A DNA stretch of 64,000 bases. Origin: Treponema_B putidum (lineage in GTDB: Bacteria > Spirochaetota > Spirochaetia > Treponematales > Treponemataceae). Position 1 is the first letter of the stretch. Every line of letters begins with the position of its first letter. Positions 24,551 through 33,822 of this stretch are shown here, piece after piece. Below the pieces are notes generated by a model, which was not told the DNA's origin, did no database searches, and saw nothing but the letters and a program-made list of their open reading frames with translations. A program made the position numbers and the translations under genes. Where the stretch lies: the NCBI RefSeq assembly GCF_007830595.1, contig NZ_VLLD01000002.1; one strand, 5' to 3'.

Positions 24551-25582
24551 CTAATCAAAGAGACCGTTTTGCCCATCCCCTAGTTTAGGCGGCTTTAGGC
24601 CGAGGTGTTCGTATGCTTTAAGGGTAACCATGCGGCCGCGGGGAGTGCGCTGGAGGAGGCCGGACTGAATAAGATAGGGTTCGTAATAGTCCTCTAAGGT
24701 GTCCTGAGACTCGCCTATCGAAATTGCAAGGGTTTCGGCACCGACGGGGCCGCCCGAGTAATTTTCGATAATGGAGCAGAGTATCTGCCTGTCATAGGTT
24801 TCAAGGCCTAGACCGTCGATGTTTAGCTGCTTTAGGCCTGCTGCAACCGTCATCTCGTCAATTGAGCTTTTGCCTGCAACTTGGGCAAAGTCCCTCATAC
24901 GACGCAATAGACGGTTTGCGACCCTCGGTGTACCGCGTGAACATCTGGCGAGGGCAATAGAGGCCTTCTTTTCTATTTTGATTTCAAGGATTGAAGCGGA
25001 ACGGCTTATAATTGAGGCAAGTTCTTCATGGCTGTAAAATTCAAAACGCTGAACAATACCGAAGCGGCTTATAAGAGGGCTTGAAACCATGCCTGCCCTC
25101 GTAGTTGCTCCGACAAGGGTAAAAGGCGGAATCGGAATACGCACGGTGCGGGCTCCCGGCCCCTGCCCTATTATCCAGTCAAGTTCATAGTCTTCCATTG
25201 CAATATAGAGCATCTCTTCGATGGCAGGCTTTAAACGGTGAATCTCATCTATAAAGAATACGGAGCGTTCCGTCAAGGTGGTTAAAATTCCTGCGAGATC
25301 TTTAGGCTTATCGAGGGCAGGAGCTCCCGTAACCTTAAAGTCTACACCGAGCTCGTTGGCCGTAATTTGGGCAAGGGTGGTTTTTCCCAAGCCCGGCGGG
25401 CCTATCAAAAAAAGATGATCTAAGCTTTCTCCCCTTTCGCGGGCAGCCTTTATAAAAACGGAAAGATTCTCTTTTGCTTTTGTCTGACCCTGAAAATCCA
25501 AAAGAGATCGGGGACGAAGAGCTCTGTCCTTTTCGTCCCCGGCCTGTTCTTCGGGGCGCACTACCTCAAAATCATCTCTCAT
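24551..25582 (-). CDS. ruvB: Holliday junction helicase motor RuvB
   Basis: AAA+ ATPase that drives branch migration with RuvA. The 343-residue protein has Walker A GPPGLGKTT at 61-69, Walker B FFIDEIHRL near 109-117, the sensor segment TLVGATTRAGMVSSPL, and the arginine-finger and winged-helix C-terminus (SGLLQRTPRGRMVT). It is on the minus strand and follows the alcohol dehydrogenase gene by seven bases, so the two could be co-transcribed despite unrelated roles. ruvA and ruvC are not in the window. Confidence 0.97.
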   Translation of the reverse strand: MRDDFEVVRPEEQAGDEKDRALRPRSLLDFQGQTKAKENLSVFIKAARERGESLDHLFLIGPPGLGKTTLAQITANELGVDFKVTGAPALDKPKDLAGILTTLTERSVFFIDEIHRLKPAIEEMLYIAMEDYELDWIIGQGPGARTVRIPIPPFTLVGATTRAGMVSSPLISRFGIVQRFEFYSHEELASIISRSASILEIKIEKKASIALARCSRGTPRVANRLLRRMRDFAQVAGKSSIDEMTVAAGLKQLNIDGLGLETYDRQILCSIIENYSGGPVGAETLAISIGESQDTLEDYYEPYLIQSGLLQRTPRGRMVTLKAYEHLGLKPPKLGDGQNGLFD

Positions 25583-25589
25583 AGTTTAC

Positions 25590-26765
25590 TTAAAGAGCTG
25601 CCTTAAAGATTGCATAAACATCATCGGCACGAAGTTCTTGAAAGCCGTAGATAACTCCGTTTTTACCTCTGTGCGCGACAGCGGCTTCTGCCATTTCTTT
25701 TAAATGCTCCTCGCCTATTCCCACTTCCCTCAGGGTCATAGGAATGCCGAGAGATTTAAAAAAGTTCGAAGTATGCTCTATTGCCTTTTCGGCAGTTTTG
25801 TAAACTTCTTCTCCTTTTTGAAGTCCCCAAACATTTATACCGTAATCGGCAATCTTTTTAACGGTTTTATCGTTTAAGCAATGATGCAGCCAATGAGGGG
25901 TTAAAATTGCGAGGCCTACTCCGTGAGTAATGTCATAAAAAGCACTCAGCTCATGTTCCATAGGATGAACCGACCAAGCCGTTTTTTTGCCGTCAGTTAA
26001 AAGGCCGTTTATAGCCCATGTACCTGCCCACATAAGGTTTGAGCGGGCTTCATAGTTTTCAGGATTCTTAATAGCCAAGGGTCCGTATTCGATACAGGTT
26101 TTTAAGATGCTTTCTGCAAACCTGTCTTGAAGATAAGCCCCGTCATCAAGGGTAAAATAAGATTCAAAGGTGTGGCTCATAATATCGGCCGTGCCTGCCG
26201 CCGTCTGATTCTTAGGAACCGAATAAGTGTATTCGGGATCGAGAATCGAAAATTTAGGAAGAAGAACCGGAGCAGCGAAGCCCAGCTTTTCTTTCGTTTT
26301 AAGGTTTGAAATAACGGCTCCACAGTTCATCTCGGAGCCTGTAGCAGAAAGAGTCAGTACCGTTCCTATCGGGAGTACGTTTTTAATTTCAGCCTTGCCC
26401 GTAATCAAGTCCCAAGGGGCACCTGCATAATTTACGCCTGCAGAAACAGCCTTTGAACAGTCGATTGTGCTTCCCCCTCCGACAGGTAGAATAAAATCCA
26501 GCTTATGTTCGCGGACTATTTTTATACCCTCTTCAACTTCTTCAATTCGGGGATTAGGCGAAACACCGGAAAGCTCTTTATAAAAGATCCCTGCCTGATC
26601 AAATTTTTTGACGATTGTGTCATAAAGCCCCATTCTTTTAATACTTCCGCCGCCGTAACATAGGAGAACCCTTTTTCCGTATTTGAGAATCTCAGGTACG
26701 AGGTTCTCAATACTGCCCTTACCGAATAAAATTTTAACCGGTACATCAAATTCAAAATTATACAT
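25590..26765 (-). CDS. Iron-containing alcohol dehydrogenase (BDH/YqhD type)
   Basis: Group III Fe-dependent alcohol dehydrogenase, reducing aldehydes to alcohols with NAD(P)H. The 391-residue protein shows the nucleotide-binding PVGGGSTIDCSKAVS (near residue 95), TLSATGSEMN and the metal-binding segment with ADIMSHTFE, HPMEHELSAFYDITHG and HGVGLAILTPHWL. This pattern fits butanol dehydrogenase BDH and YqhD. It directly follows glpK, suggesting redox balancing for fermentation or glycerol use, but the substrate cannot be read from the sequence. Confidence 0.93.
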   Translation of the reverse strand: MYNFEFDVPVKILFGKGSIENLVPEILKYGKRVLLCYGGGSIKRMGLYDTIVKKFDQAGIFYKELSGVSPNPRIEEVEEGIKIVREHKLDFILPVGGGSTIDCSKAVSAGVNYAGAPWDLITGKAEIKNVLPIGTVLTLSATGSEMNCGAVISNLKTKEKLGFAAPVLLPKFSILDPEYTYSVPKNQTAAGTADIMSHTFESYFTLDDGAYLQDRFAESILKTCIEYGPLAIKNPENYEARSNLMWAGTWAINGLLTDGKKTAWSVHPMEHELSAFYDITHGVGLAILTPHWLHHCLNDKTVKKIADYGINVWGLQKGEEVYKTAEKAIEHTSNFFKSLGIPMTLREVGIGEEHLKEMAEAAVAHRGKNGVIYGFQELRADDVYAIFKAAL

Positions 26766-26768
26766 AAC

Positions 26769-28259
26769 CTACCCCCATTTCATTGAGCGTTCTACAGCTT
26801 TTTTCCATCCGGCATAGAGAGTTTTTCTTTTTTCTTCTTCCATGTCCGGCCTAAATTCCCTTTCGATGTCCTGTATGCGTTTTATTTCGTCCTGTTCTTT
26901 CCAAAAGCCTACGGCAAGACCTGCAAGATACGCAGCACCCAAGGCCGTTGTTTCTTTTTCGTAGGGGCGTAAAACGGGCACATTTAAAATATCCGACTGG
27001 AACTGCATTAAAAAATTATTGGCACAAGCTCCGCCGTCTACTTTAAGCGATTTTAAGTTTATCTTGGAATCTCTTTCCATAGCATAAAGGACATCCTTTG
27101 TTTGGTAGGCTATGGCTTCCAAGACCGCACGTACAATATGCTCTCTTTTTGCCCCCCTTGTCAAGCCCAAAAGAGCACCGCGGGCATACATATCCCAATA
27201 GGGAGCCCCCAGACCTGAAAAGGCCGGCACAAAGTAAACACCGTTTGTATCTTTTACAAGCCCTGCATAATATTCCGTTTCATGAGCGGTATATATAAGT
27301 TTTAACTCATCTCTCAGCCATTGCACTGCAGCACCTGCTATAAAACTGCTTCCCTCCAAGGCATATTTTACACTATTATCTATACCGAATGCAATAGTTG
27401 TAAGAAGCCCGTTTTCGGATTCTATTATCTTTTCTCCGGTATTCATTAACATAAAGCAGCCGGTTCCATACGTATTTTTTGCAGAACCTTCTTCAAAACA
27501 GGCTTGCCCGAAGAGGGCTGCTTGCTGATCACCTGCGGCACCTGCAATCGGAATATTAGCTCCTCCGAAGGTATGCTCATCGGTATAACCGTAAACATAA
27601 CTTGAAGGCTTAACTTCGGGAAGCATAGACTCAGGGATATCCAGAATCTTTAAAAGATCCTTATCCCATTGCAGGGTATGAATATTAAAAAGCATGGTAC
27701 GCGAAGCATTTGTATAATCGGTTACATGCACCTTTCCTCTAGTCAAATTCCATATCAGCCAAGTGTCGATATTCCCAAAAAGAAGCTCGCCCTTTTCGGC
27801 CAGAGTTCTTGCTTCAGGAACATTATCCAAAATCCACTTTATCTTGGTGCCTGAAAAGTAGGCATCTATTATTAAGCCCGTTTTTTTTCTAATAGAATCG
27901 GATAGGCCTTTTTCTTTAAGGGCATCGCAAATATCGGCGGTTCTTCGGCATTGCCAAACTATGGCATTATAAACTGGACGGCCTGTCTTTTTGTTCCAGA
28001 CAACTGTGGTTTCACGCTGGTTTGTAATTCCGATTGCAGCAATTTCTTGGGTTGAAACACCGCTTGTCTCCAAAACTTCACGGGCTACCCCGCTTTGTTT
28101 TCCCCATATTTCCATAGCATCATGCTCGACCCAGCCCTGCTTAGGAAAAATTTGAGAAAACTCCTGCTGTGCGGTCGCAGCTTTTCTTCCGTTTTTGTCG
28201 AACAAGATTGCCCTGCAGCTCGTAGTCCCCTGATCAAAGGCTAAAACATATTTTTTCAT
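26769..28259 (-). CDS. glpK: Glycerol kinase
   Basis: Phosphorylates glycerol to sn-glycerol 3-phosphate. The 496-residue FGGY kinase begins AFDQGTTSCRAILFD and has the substrate segment TDYTNASRTMLFNIHTLQWD, GAAGDQQAALFGQ and, in the C-terminal domain, KVDGGACANNFLMQFQSD. The ATG overlaps the stop of the upstream 880-residue fusion gene (ATGA), with GGAGG from the end of that gene as ribosome site. No glycerol facilitator or glpD lies adjacent in this window. Confidence 0.97.
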   Translation of the reverse strand: MKKYVLAFDQGTTSCRAILFDKNGRKAATAQQEFSQIFPKQGWVEHDAMEIWGKQSGVAREVLETSGVSTQEIAAIGITNQRETTVVWNKKTGRPVYNAIVWQCRRTADICDALKEKGLSDSIRKKTGLIIDAYFSGTKIKWILDNVPEARTLAEKGELLFGNIDTWLIWNLTRGKVHVTDYTNASRTMLFNIHTLQWDKDLLKILDIPESMLPEVKPSSYVYGYTDEHTFGGANIPIAGAAGDQQAALFGQACFEEGSAKNTYGTGCFMLMNTGEKIIESENGLLTTIAFGIDNSVKYALEGSSFIAGAAVQWLRDELKLIYTAHETEYYAGLVKDTNGVYFVPAFSGLGAPYWDMYARGALLGLTRGAKREHIVRAVLEAIAYQTKDVLYAMERDSKINLKSLKVDGGACANNFLMQFQSDILNVPVLRPYEKETTALGAAYLAGLAVGFWKEQDEIKRIQDIEREFRPDMEEEKRKTLYAGWKKAVERSMKWG

Positions 28260-30898
28260 TTTATATCCTCCAGTCTTCCCTGCTTCATTGCATAAACTTC
28301 CATACTGTCCCCAAGTTTAAACATCTTGCTTATAGCCATTCCTATGGCCATAACTATGTTCCAAAGTATTCCGCTCTTTTTAAGATTTTTACACCATTTA
28401 AACCTTTCAGGATGATGGCCTATCGAAACAATCTTTAAAACCTTAAAGCCGTACATACTGAGTTGGTCCTTTACGGTTTTTGCATCCCATATGGAATAAT
28501 GATCCGTCGGACTTTCTGCAAAAAATTTATAAGGCGAAAAAGTTCCTGTAACGCCGGAAAAATTGGGAGTTGAAAAAGCAAAAATACCGCCCGGCATTAA
28601 AAGATCGTTTACTTTTTTTAAAACGGAATCCAAGTCCCTAAAATGTTCGATAACAAACCACATAGTAACTGCAGCAAAACCTCCGTCTTCGATAGGCCTT
28701 GAAACCGATTCAAATCCGTTTCCCGTCATTTGTTTTTGGTAAATATACTCATAGGATTGCGGAAGAGCTGGAAAGGCCGAAACAAAGGCCGGCAGTTTTA
28801 ACTCGTCCGTTACATATTTTACGGCAGCTTCCGAAATATCGGTTCCGACAGCATACCAGCCCGAATATTTTGCAGCAAGGACAAATGGGCCGTAGGCACA
28901 GCCCACATCCAATATTTTCTTTTCACCGTCAAAAATACTGTATTCCCTCTTTCGATAAAAAATATCTATATAAAGTTGATTTATAATTTCCATTCGGCGC
29001 ATTCCCTGCTTTCTTATAGACTCAAAATCCTCTAAATAGGTTTTACCGTATTGGGCCTTGTACTCATCAAAAAAATAAGTTTTGGTATATTGTTTTGGAG
29101 GACTTATTATAAAAGAAATATGATACATTCCGCAGCGGAGACAATGTGCCATAGTCCTGTCCGGAGTTCTGGCTGCAATTTCAAAGGTACCGTCTTCCCC
29201 GCAAATAGGGCATAAGTGCCTTGAGCCGAAGGATAATTTTTTTATCAAGGAAGGTAAATCTTTGCTCTCAGACTGAGGCGTAATAAGGGCAGGTATTTTT
29301 ATTCCCCTCGAAAACATATCTGCAAAGTCTATAACGGACGGTATACCCGGAGGAAAGGACGTAAAACCTGCCGATATTCCCAACTTATAATGGTAATCGG
29401 TCGGAGAAACCAAAAGTACATAGCATCCTGCAGCTAAGGCCTCAAAAGCCGTAAACCCGTAATGGGTTACAACCAAATCCCATTCATAAAGTCTTTCCCG
29501 TAAATTTTCAATACGGGAAAAGGCTTTTATCTTCCCCTCACACCTTTTTATATCATCAAAACTTAGATTCACATCTATTGCCGAAACATCAAATTTTAAG
29601 GAGGCCAAAATTTGGGCAATAGGCAGGGTCATTCTATAAGAGTTTTCTCCTCCGCAAACAACAAGAACCTTTGTTTTCGGCGGGTCCAAATGAATACGTT
29701 TACTTTTTCTCAAAGTTTTTAAGGTAAAATGTTTTTTTCGATTAACGGGAAGACAAATAAATTCAGGAGAAAAAATATTAGGAGAACAGTCAGGGGATGA
29801 ACCTTCTTCGCAAGAAGAGTCGCTTCTAAGAGCGCCTCGAAGAGATGGAAGAATGTCCAATATAAAATCCGCCAACCGCCGGCCTGTTCCTCCTTCATCG
29901 ATTACTATAACAGGACCTCTATTTTTATAAAAAGCCATCTCATCTTCAGATGTTCTAAACCTGTCCAATACGATTAGAGCCGCCTTTTTAGGAAATTCAT
30001 TTATGATTATCTCGGAAGGAATGGAATTTAAAATAGATTTTGAAAAATTAGGATAATCGGATTCAGATATATAAATTAAACATCTTAATTTTCCTAAAAG
30101 AGATCTCGTTATATCGCAGACCCTATGTAAATGTCCGCTCCCTCGCCCCGGCGTAACCGAAGGACAAAATACCACAAGTCTATCGGCATAACTTACAGCT
30201 TCAACTATATCGGCAGGCATAAAGGGCTGCTTTTTTTTATGAGAACTTAAATACCTATATACCTCTTTTGCTTTTTCATAGTCTTCAGCCGTATCAACGG
30301 TAGTACGCAATTCGGGATAATACCAAACTGCCGGTGCTGTTTCTCTAATACACCTATACTTATCAGGACGGCTGTAAATTGCAGGAGCTACATGCTCATG
30401 AGCATAATAATCCTCGGTTTCAGAAGCGGCCTTTAAAAGAGAATCGGCCTTGATTATTTCTATTCCTGAGCCGTGCGGAAGACCGGTATAAGTAAAATAA
30501 TCGGGCTCTCCCAATTCAAAATAACGCCGCATAGAGGCTTCGGCAGCTTGAACAAAAAGAAAAGGGTTATCGGCTGTAACCCGAACAATGGCTTTTAAAG
30601 GTTTATTCGGAAAATTGGAATTGATAAACGTAATTGCATCACAAAACCGCTTTAAAACATCTTCTTCAGAACCGTCAATACAAAGATAACCTAAAGATTC
30701 GGCTATGGGCTGAAATTCTTTTTTTGAATTGGTATCGCAAGCCAAAATAAAATGTTCGGCAGGTAATTCTCTAACCGAATCCAAAACTCTGTATAAAATA
30801 GGCCTGTCACCCAAGTCCAATAATGCTTTTCTAACCAAGCGCTTAGAACTCAATCGGGCTTGAACAATTACGGCTGTGCCTTCATATAGACCAATCAT
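28256..30898 (-). CDS. Three-domain fusion: SpsF-like nucleotidyltransferase, PseG/SpsG-like glycosyltransferase, methyltransferase
   Basis: 880 residues. Domain 1 (about 1-235) is a CMP-sugar-type nucleotidyltransferase of the SpsF group (AVIVQARLSSKRLVRKAL, RVTADNPF). Domain 2 (about 240-545) resembles PseG/SpsG nucleotide-sugar hydrolases or glycosyltransferases: GRGSGHLHRVCDI, VIVIDEGGTGRRLADFIL, THYGFTAFEALAAG. Domain 3 starts with a four-cysteine zinc ribbon (CPICG 563-567, CLRCG 586-590), then a class I SAM methyltransferase with DVGCAYG at 664-670. The order suggests activation, transfer and methylation of an unusual sugar for a surface or flagellar glycan; substrate unknown. Coupled by ATGA overlaps to both neighbours. 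Confidence 0.85.
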   Translation of the reverse strand: MIGLYEGTAVIVQARLSSKRLVRKALLDLGDRPILYRVLDSVRELPAEHFILACDTNSKKEFQPIAESLGYLCIDGSEEDVLKRFCDAITFINSNFPNKPLKAIVRVTADNPFLFVQAAEASMRRYFELGEPDYFTYTGLPHGSGIEIIKADSLLKAASETEDYYAHEHVAPAIYSRPDKYRCIRETAPAVWYYPELRTTVDTAEDYEKAKEVYRYLSSHKKKQPFMPADIVEAVSYADRLVVFCPSVTPGRGSGHLHRVCDITRSLLGKLRCLIYISESDYPNFSKSILNSIPSEIIINEFPKKAALIVLDRFRTSEDEMAFYKNRGPVIVIDEGGTGRRLADFILDILPSLRGALRSDSSCEEGSSPDCSPNIFSPEFICLPVNRKKHFTLKTLRKSKRIHLDPPKTKVLVVCGGENSYRMTLPIAQILASLKFDVSAIDVNLSFDDIKRCEGKIKAFSRIENLRERLYEWDLVVTHYGFTAFEALAAGCYVLLVSPTDYHYKLGISAGFTSFPPGIPSVIDFADMFSRGIKIPALITPQSESKDLPSLIKKLSFGSRHLCPICGEDGTFEIAARTPDRTMAHCLRCGMYHISFIISPPKQYTKTYFFDEYKAQYGKTYLEDFESIRKQGMRRMEIINQLYIDIFYRKREYSIFDGEKKILDVGCAYGPFVLAAKYSGWYAVGTDISEAAVKYVTDELKLPAFVSAFPALPQSYEYIYQKQMTGNGFESVSRPIEDGGFAAVTMWFVIEHFRDLDSVLKKVNDLLMPGGIFAFSTPNFSGVTGTFSPYKFFAESPTDHYSIWDAKTVKDQLSMYGFKVLKIVSIGHHPERFKWCKNLKKSGILWNIVMAIGMAISKMFKLGDSMEVYAMKQGRLEDIK

Positions 30899-31848
30899 AT
30901 TCTAGGCTCCCATTTATAAATTAAATCTTGAGGTGATTTTACAAAACGGTATTTGTTTATGTGCACCCAATCTTGTACGGCCTTAAAATGTTTATAGGCC
31001 TTAAAAGGATTTAAGCCTGATCTTATTGCATAAGAAAAAAACAAATACCAAGGCAAGCTCCCTCCTTTTTTACCTACAAGAGGTGCTAAATTCTTTAAGT
31101 AAAATTTTATATAAGAATCATCTGCAGAAACATCTTCAAGGGGAGAGGCTCCGGCATATTTCATTTTATATAAATTTGAAATAAGAATCTCCATACCCCA
31201 CAGATGGGCTCTAAATCCGAAATCCAAATTTTGCCAATAAGGATTGTCTATCGTATAATCAAATCCTCCTATTTCAATAAATTTTTCCCGATTATAGATA
31301 CCGGCAAAATCATACATATAAATAGTATGGGTTAAATCTTTTCTGCACAAAAATTGTTCCGTCGAAAAATCCCTGCGTGTAAGAGAGGGAACACTCTGAA
31401 CGGGAATAAGAGCGTTTTTTTCGTCGATTAAAACCGGAGCGGTGCATATTACATCAGATTGGGTAAGAGTATCTATCACACTTATAGGAAAACTTGAAGA
31501 AGATAAAGCCATATCGTTCCACAGAACCATGACATAATCCGAAGATACTTCCGAAATGCCGAGGTTAATCATTTCTCCTATAGTAACTTTTTCAAGCGGA
31601 ACTAAAAATTTAACTTCAGGAAATTGAGAAGACAAGGATTCAAGTTCAAATCCTTTTTGAGAGCTGTCCACAAATACAATAGAATTAAAACCAAGATATA
31701 TTAAGTTTTGAAAAAGAGAAGAAAGATAATATCGGGCACCGCGGTTTAATACCAAAACGGAAACTTGAACTTTAAAATCTCCTGAGCTTTTTCCTAAAAC
31801 CGTATAAGGAATTTTCCGCTCATTAAAAATTGTAGGTATAGTATTCAT
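30895..31848 (-). CDS. Glycosyltransferase family 2-like protein
   Basis: 317 residues with a GT-A-like core: VSVLVLNRGARYYLSSLF, a strand IVFVDSSQKG, SSDYVMVLWNDMAL in place of the usual DxD, and YDFAGIYNREKFIEIGGFDY, which resembles the acceptor side of GT2 enzymes. The exact DxD is modified to NDM, so activity is plausible but not certain. It lies between the fusion gene and the spiro-SPASM gene, overlapping both, which ties it to the same glycan or modification pathway. GGAG stands seven bases before the ATG. Confidence 0.8.
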   Translation of the reverse strand: MNTIPTIFNERKIPYTVLGKSSGDFKVQVSVLVLNRGARYYLSSLFQNLIYLGFNSIVFVDSSQKGFELESLSSQFPEVKFLVPLEKVTIGEMINLGISEVSSDYVMVLWNDMALSSSSFPISVIDTLTQSDVICTAPVLIDEKNALIPVQSVPSLTRRDFSTEQFLCRKDLTHTIYMYDFAGIYNREKFIEIGGFDYTIDNPYWQNLDFGFRAHLWGMEILISNLYKMKYAGASPLEDVSADDSYIKFYLKNLAPLVGKKGGSLPWYLFFSYAIRSGLNPFKAYKHFKAVQDWVHINKYRFVKSPQDLIYKWEPRI

Positions 31849-33394
31849 CGCAAGCTCCGCATAAGTCTCCGTATTTGCATTCTAAATGCTTTTTATATAC
31901 CTCGAATGTTTTTTTACGGATTGAATCTAAACTTTCTGAAAAAGCATTTCCTAAAATATTTTTCCTTTTAACATCTTCTTTGCAAAGAGGCACCGAACCG
32001 TCAGCCAAGATATACATATCCCTTTTTAAATGCCAACAAGGATGACGGTTAAAAGGAGATAAGTCTGCAACTCTTTTATCCTCAAGTAATTTACAAAAGG
32101 TGTCATATTTTTGAATAATTACTTTTACCCCCAAGTTTTTCCAAAAACGGTAAAAAGGCTCAACTTCAATTTCGTTTTCATTCATGCGCATAATTTGAGC
32201 CCACACAGCATCGGGAAAAACTTTTTTTACACTGTCAGCAAAAGTAAGAGCTTGTTTTAATTTAATGTTTGCCTCATCTTCAGGAAGACTGTGAACCTTA
32301 GCATACATTCCTGAACTGACCGCATCAATACATACAATCCAATAAACCGGAAGCATCTTGTTTTTTCTTTTGGGAGAAACATCAATAATTTTTTCAAGCC
32401 GCTCTATAAATGATGAAGGCCAATATAAACCGCAAGTTTCAATCAAAACGGATAGCTTAGGAAATGATAAAATTTTTTCGATTACCGAAAGGCAATCTTG
32501 ATACATGGAAGGCTCTCCAAAAACCGAAAGAGAAATTACGGCATCATCGGAATATTCCGCAATTTTTTCGATAAGAGAAAAAAGAGCCGCCTTATCCATT
32601 TCTCTTTTTTCTTCAAGTTCTAAAACTTTATTAGGCTTATATATTGACTTCAAGGGATAAGAAGAATTTATTTCGAGGGCATAATATGCAGGAAGAGTAA
32701 AAAGGTCTTCTTTTTTTTCTTCAATCAGTTTTGCATAGTTTTCCGCATTTATGCCTGTAAAACGGCTGCATAAAAGAGCATTGCGTTTTGAGTCGGCTGC
32801 AAAGCGGAGCCTTAGATGCCTTAAATCAAAGGGGGCTACCATAGTTTCAATATCATAGCTGTTTATTTCTTTTTTTATCGTATCAAAAATAAAAGAGCGC
32901 TCAAACGAAGTTTCATTATCTGAAAGCTTTGCAAGAATCGGACAAAGACCTGAGGTAAGAATTTCAGGGATAAGTCCCTCAGGATATCCGTCGGCAAAGC
33001 TGTACTCGGCCCTGTATTCCAAATGCTGCTTAAAAAGTTTTTCCGTTGCGCTTAAATCGATAAAGGGCTCATCCCCATGCAAAAAGAAAACATTTTCAAA
33101 ACAGGAAGATCCCGCTTCGGCTTCTTTTGCAGCTTCGGAAAATACAAGTTTGGGACTTATTTTTTCTAAAACCTTAACCTTCCACTCTATTTTTATCTCA
33201 TCCGATTTTATATTTTTTAATATGGAAACGATATTAGTTTCACATGAAGCAGAGGTTAAAACAATTATTTTTTTGCAATCGGGAAAGGCCGCGGCAGCAC
33301 GGAAAGAGGCTTCAAAGGGTACGATACCGTTTTCGAGTTTTTTAAACGAATATTCCGAAATATCATAGGCGGATAAAACAGCAAAAGACTTCAT
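31823..33394 (-). CDS. Spiro-SPASM protein (radical-SAM-like without CxxxCxxC)
   Basis: 523 residues. An N-terminal nucleotidyltransferase-like domain (about 1-235) contains FFLHGDEPFIDL. A central TIM-barrel-like part (about 236-440) has the spacing of a radical-SAM domain, but the whole protein lacks the CxxxCxxC cluster motif; the expected place reads EINSSYPLKSIYKP. The C-terminus keeps a SPASM-type cysteine set: HPCWHLKRDMYILADGSVPLC, then C506, C512 and C515. I match it to the spirochaete-restricted spiro-SPASM family. Function unknown; it is coupled to the glycosyltransferase genes downstream (26-base overlap). Confidence 0.8.
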   Translation of the reverse strand: MKSFAVLSAYDISEYSFKKLENGIVPFEASFRAAAAFPDCKKIIVLTSASCETNIVSILKNIKSDEIKIEWKVKVLEKISPKLVFSEAAKEAEAGSSCFENVFFLHGDEPFIDLSATEKLFKQHLEYRAEYSFADGYPEGLIPEILTSGLCPILAKLSDNETSFERSFIFDTIKKEINSYDIETMVAPFDLRHLRLRFAADSKRNALLCSRFTGINAENYAKLIEEKKEDLFTLPAYYALEINSSYPLKSIYKPNKVLELEEKREMDKAALFSLIEKIAEYSDDAVISLSVFGEPSMYQDCLSVIEKILSFPKLSVLIETCGLYWPSSFIERLEKIIDVSPKRKNKMLPVYWIVCIDAVSSGMYAKVHSLPEDEANIKLKQALTFADSVKKVFPDAVWAQIMRMNENEIEVEPFYRFWKNLGVKVIIQKYDTFCKLLEDKRVADLSPFNRHPCWHLKRDMYILADGSVPLCKEDVKRKNILGNAFSESLDSIRKKTFEVYKKHLECKYGDLCGACDEYYTYNF

Positions 33395-33421
33395 AGCTCC
33401 TATATCGGCAAAAAAATGCCT

Positions 33422-33781
33422 TTATTTTAATTTTTTAGCCGCAGTCAATACTTTTTCTTTGGAAGAATAAAGCTGAACACTTGATCTTTGAATCCAGCCT
33501 TTTCCTAAGTTAACCCAAAGAATCTGTTCTTCATCTTCTTTTACAATCTCAAGCCCCTCAACGGGAAAGACATCCAATTTTCGGGCATGAGAAATAGTTA
33601 TGCCGTCACTTCCCGGCTTATCTAAAAGTGACACATAGGTTTCAATTATTAGGGCAAAGCGGTTTGCATCGTTCATAGCCGAATCCGGCGGCAAATCCAA
33701 TGTCTGCAAGGAATCTTCCTTTGAACATGACAGAAAGCTTGTAAAAATAAAAAATAAGAAAACAGCAGCTAACCGCTTCAT
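33422..33781 (-). CDS. Small lipoprotein with SH3-like region
   Basis: 119 residues with a lipoprotein signal ending FTSFLSC (Cys19). The mature part contains a stretch resembling bacterial SH3 domains: ETYVSLLDKPGSDGITI and then ILWVNLGKGWIQRSSVQLY. Such domains often bind peptidoglycan or other envelope partners; this is inference. No ribosome site is obvious before the ATG. It lies 27 bases before the spiro-SPASM gene and 41 after the membrane protein gene, on the same strand, so it is probably in the same transcript. Confidence 0.7.
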   Translation of the reverse strand: MKRLAAVFLFFIFTSFLSCSKEDSLQTLDLPPDSAMNDANRFALIIETYVSLLDKPGSDGITISHARKLDVFPVEGLEIVKEDEEQILWVNLGKGWIQRSSVQLYSSKEKVLTAAKKLK

Positions 33782-33822
33782 AAATTAAAACCCGTTTATT
33801 TGTAAATTCAAATACGGTAATA

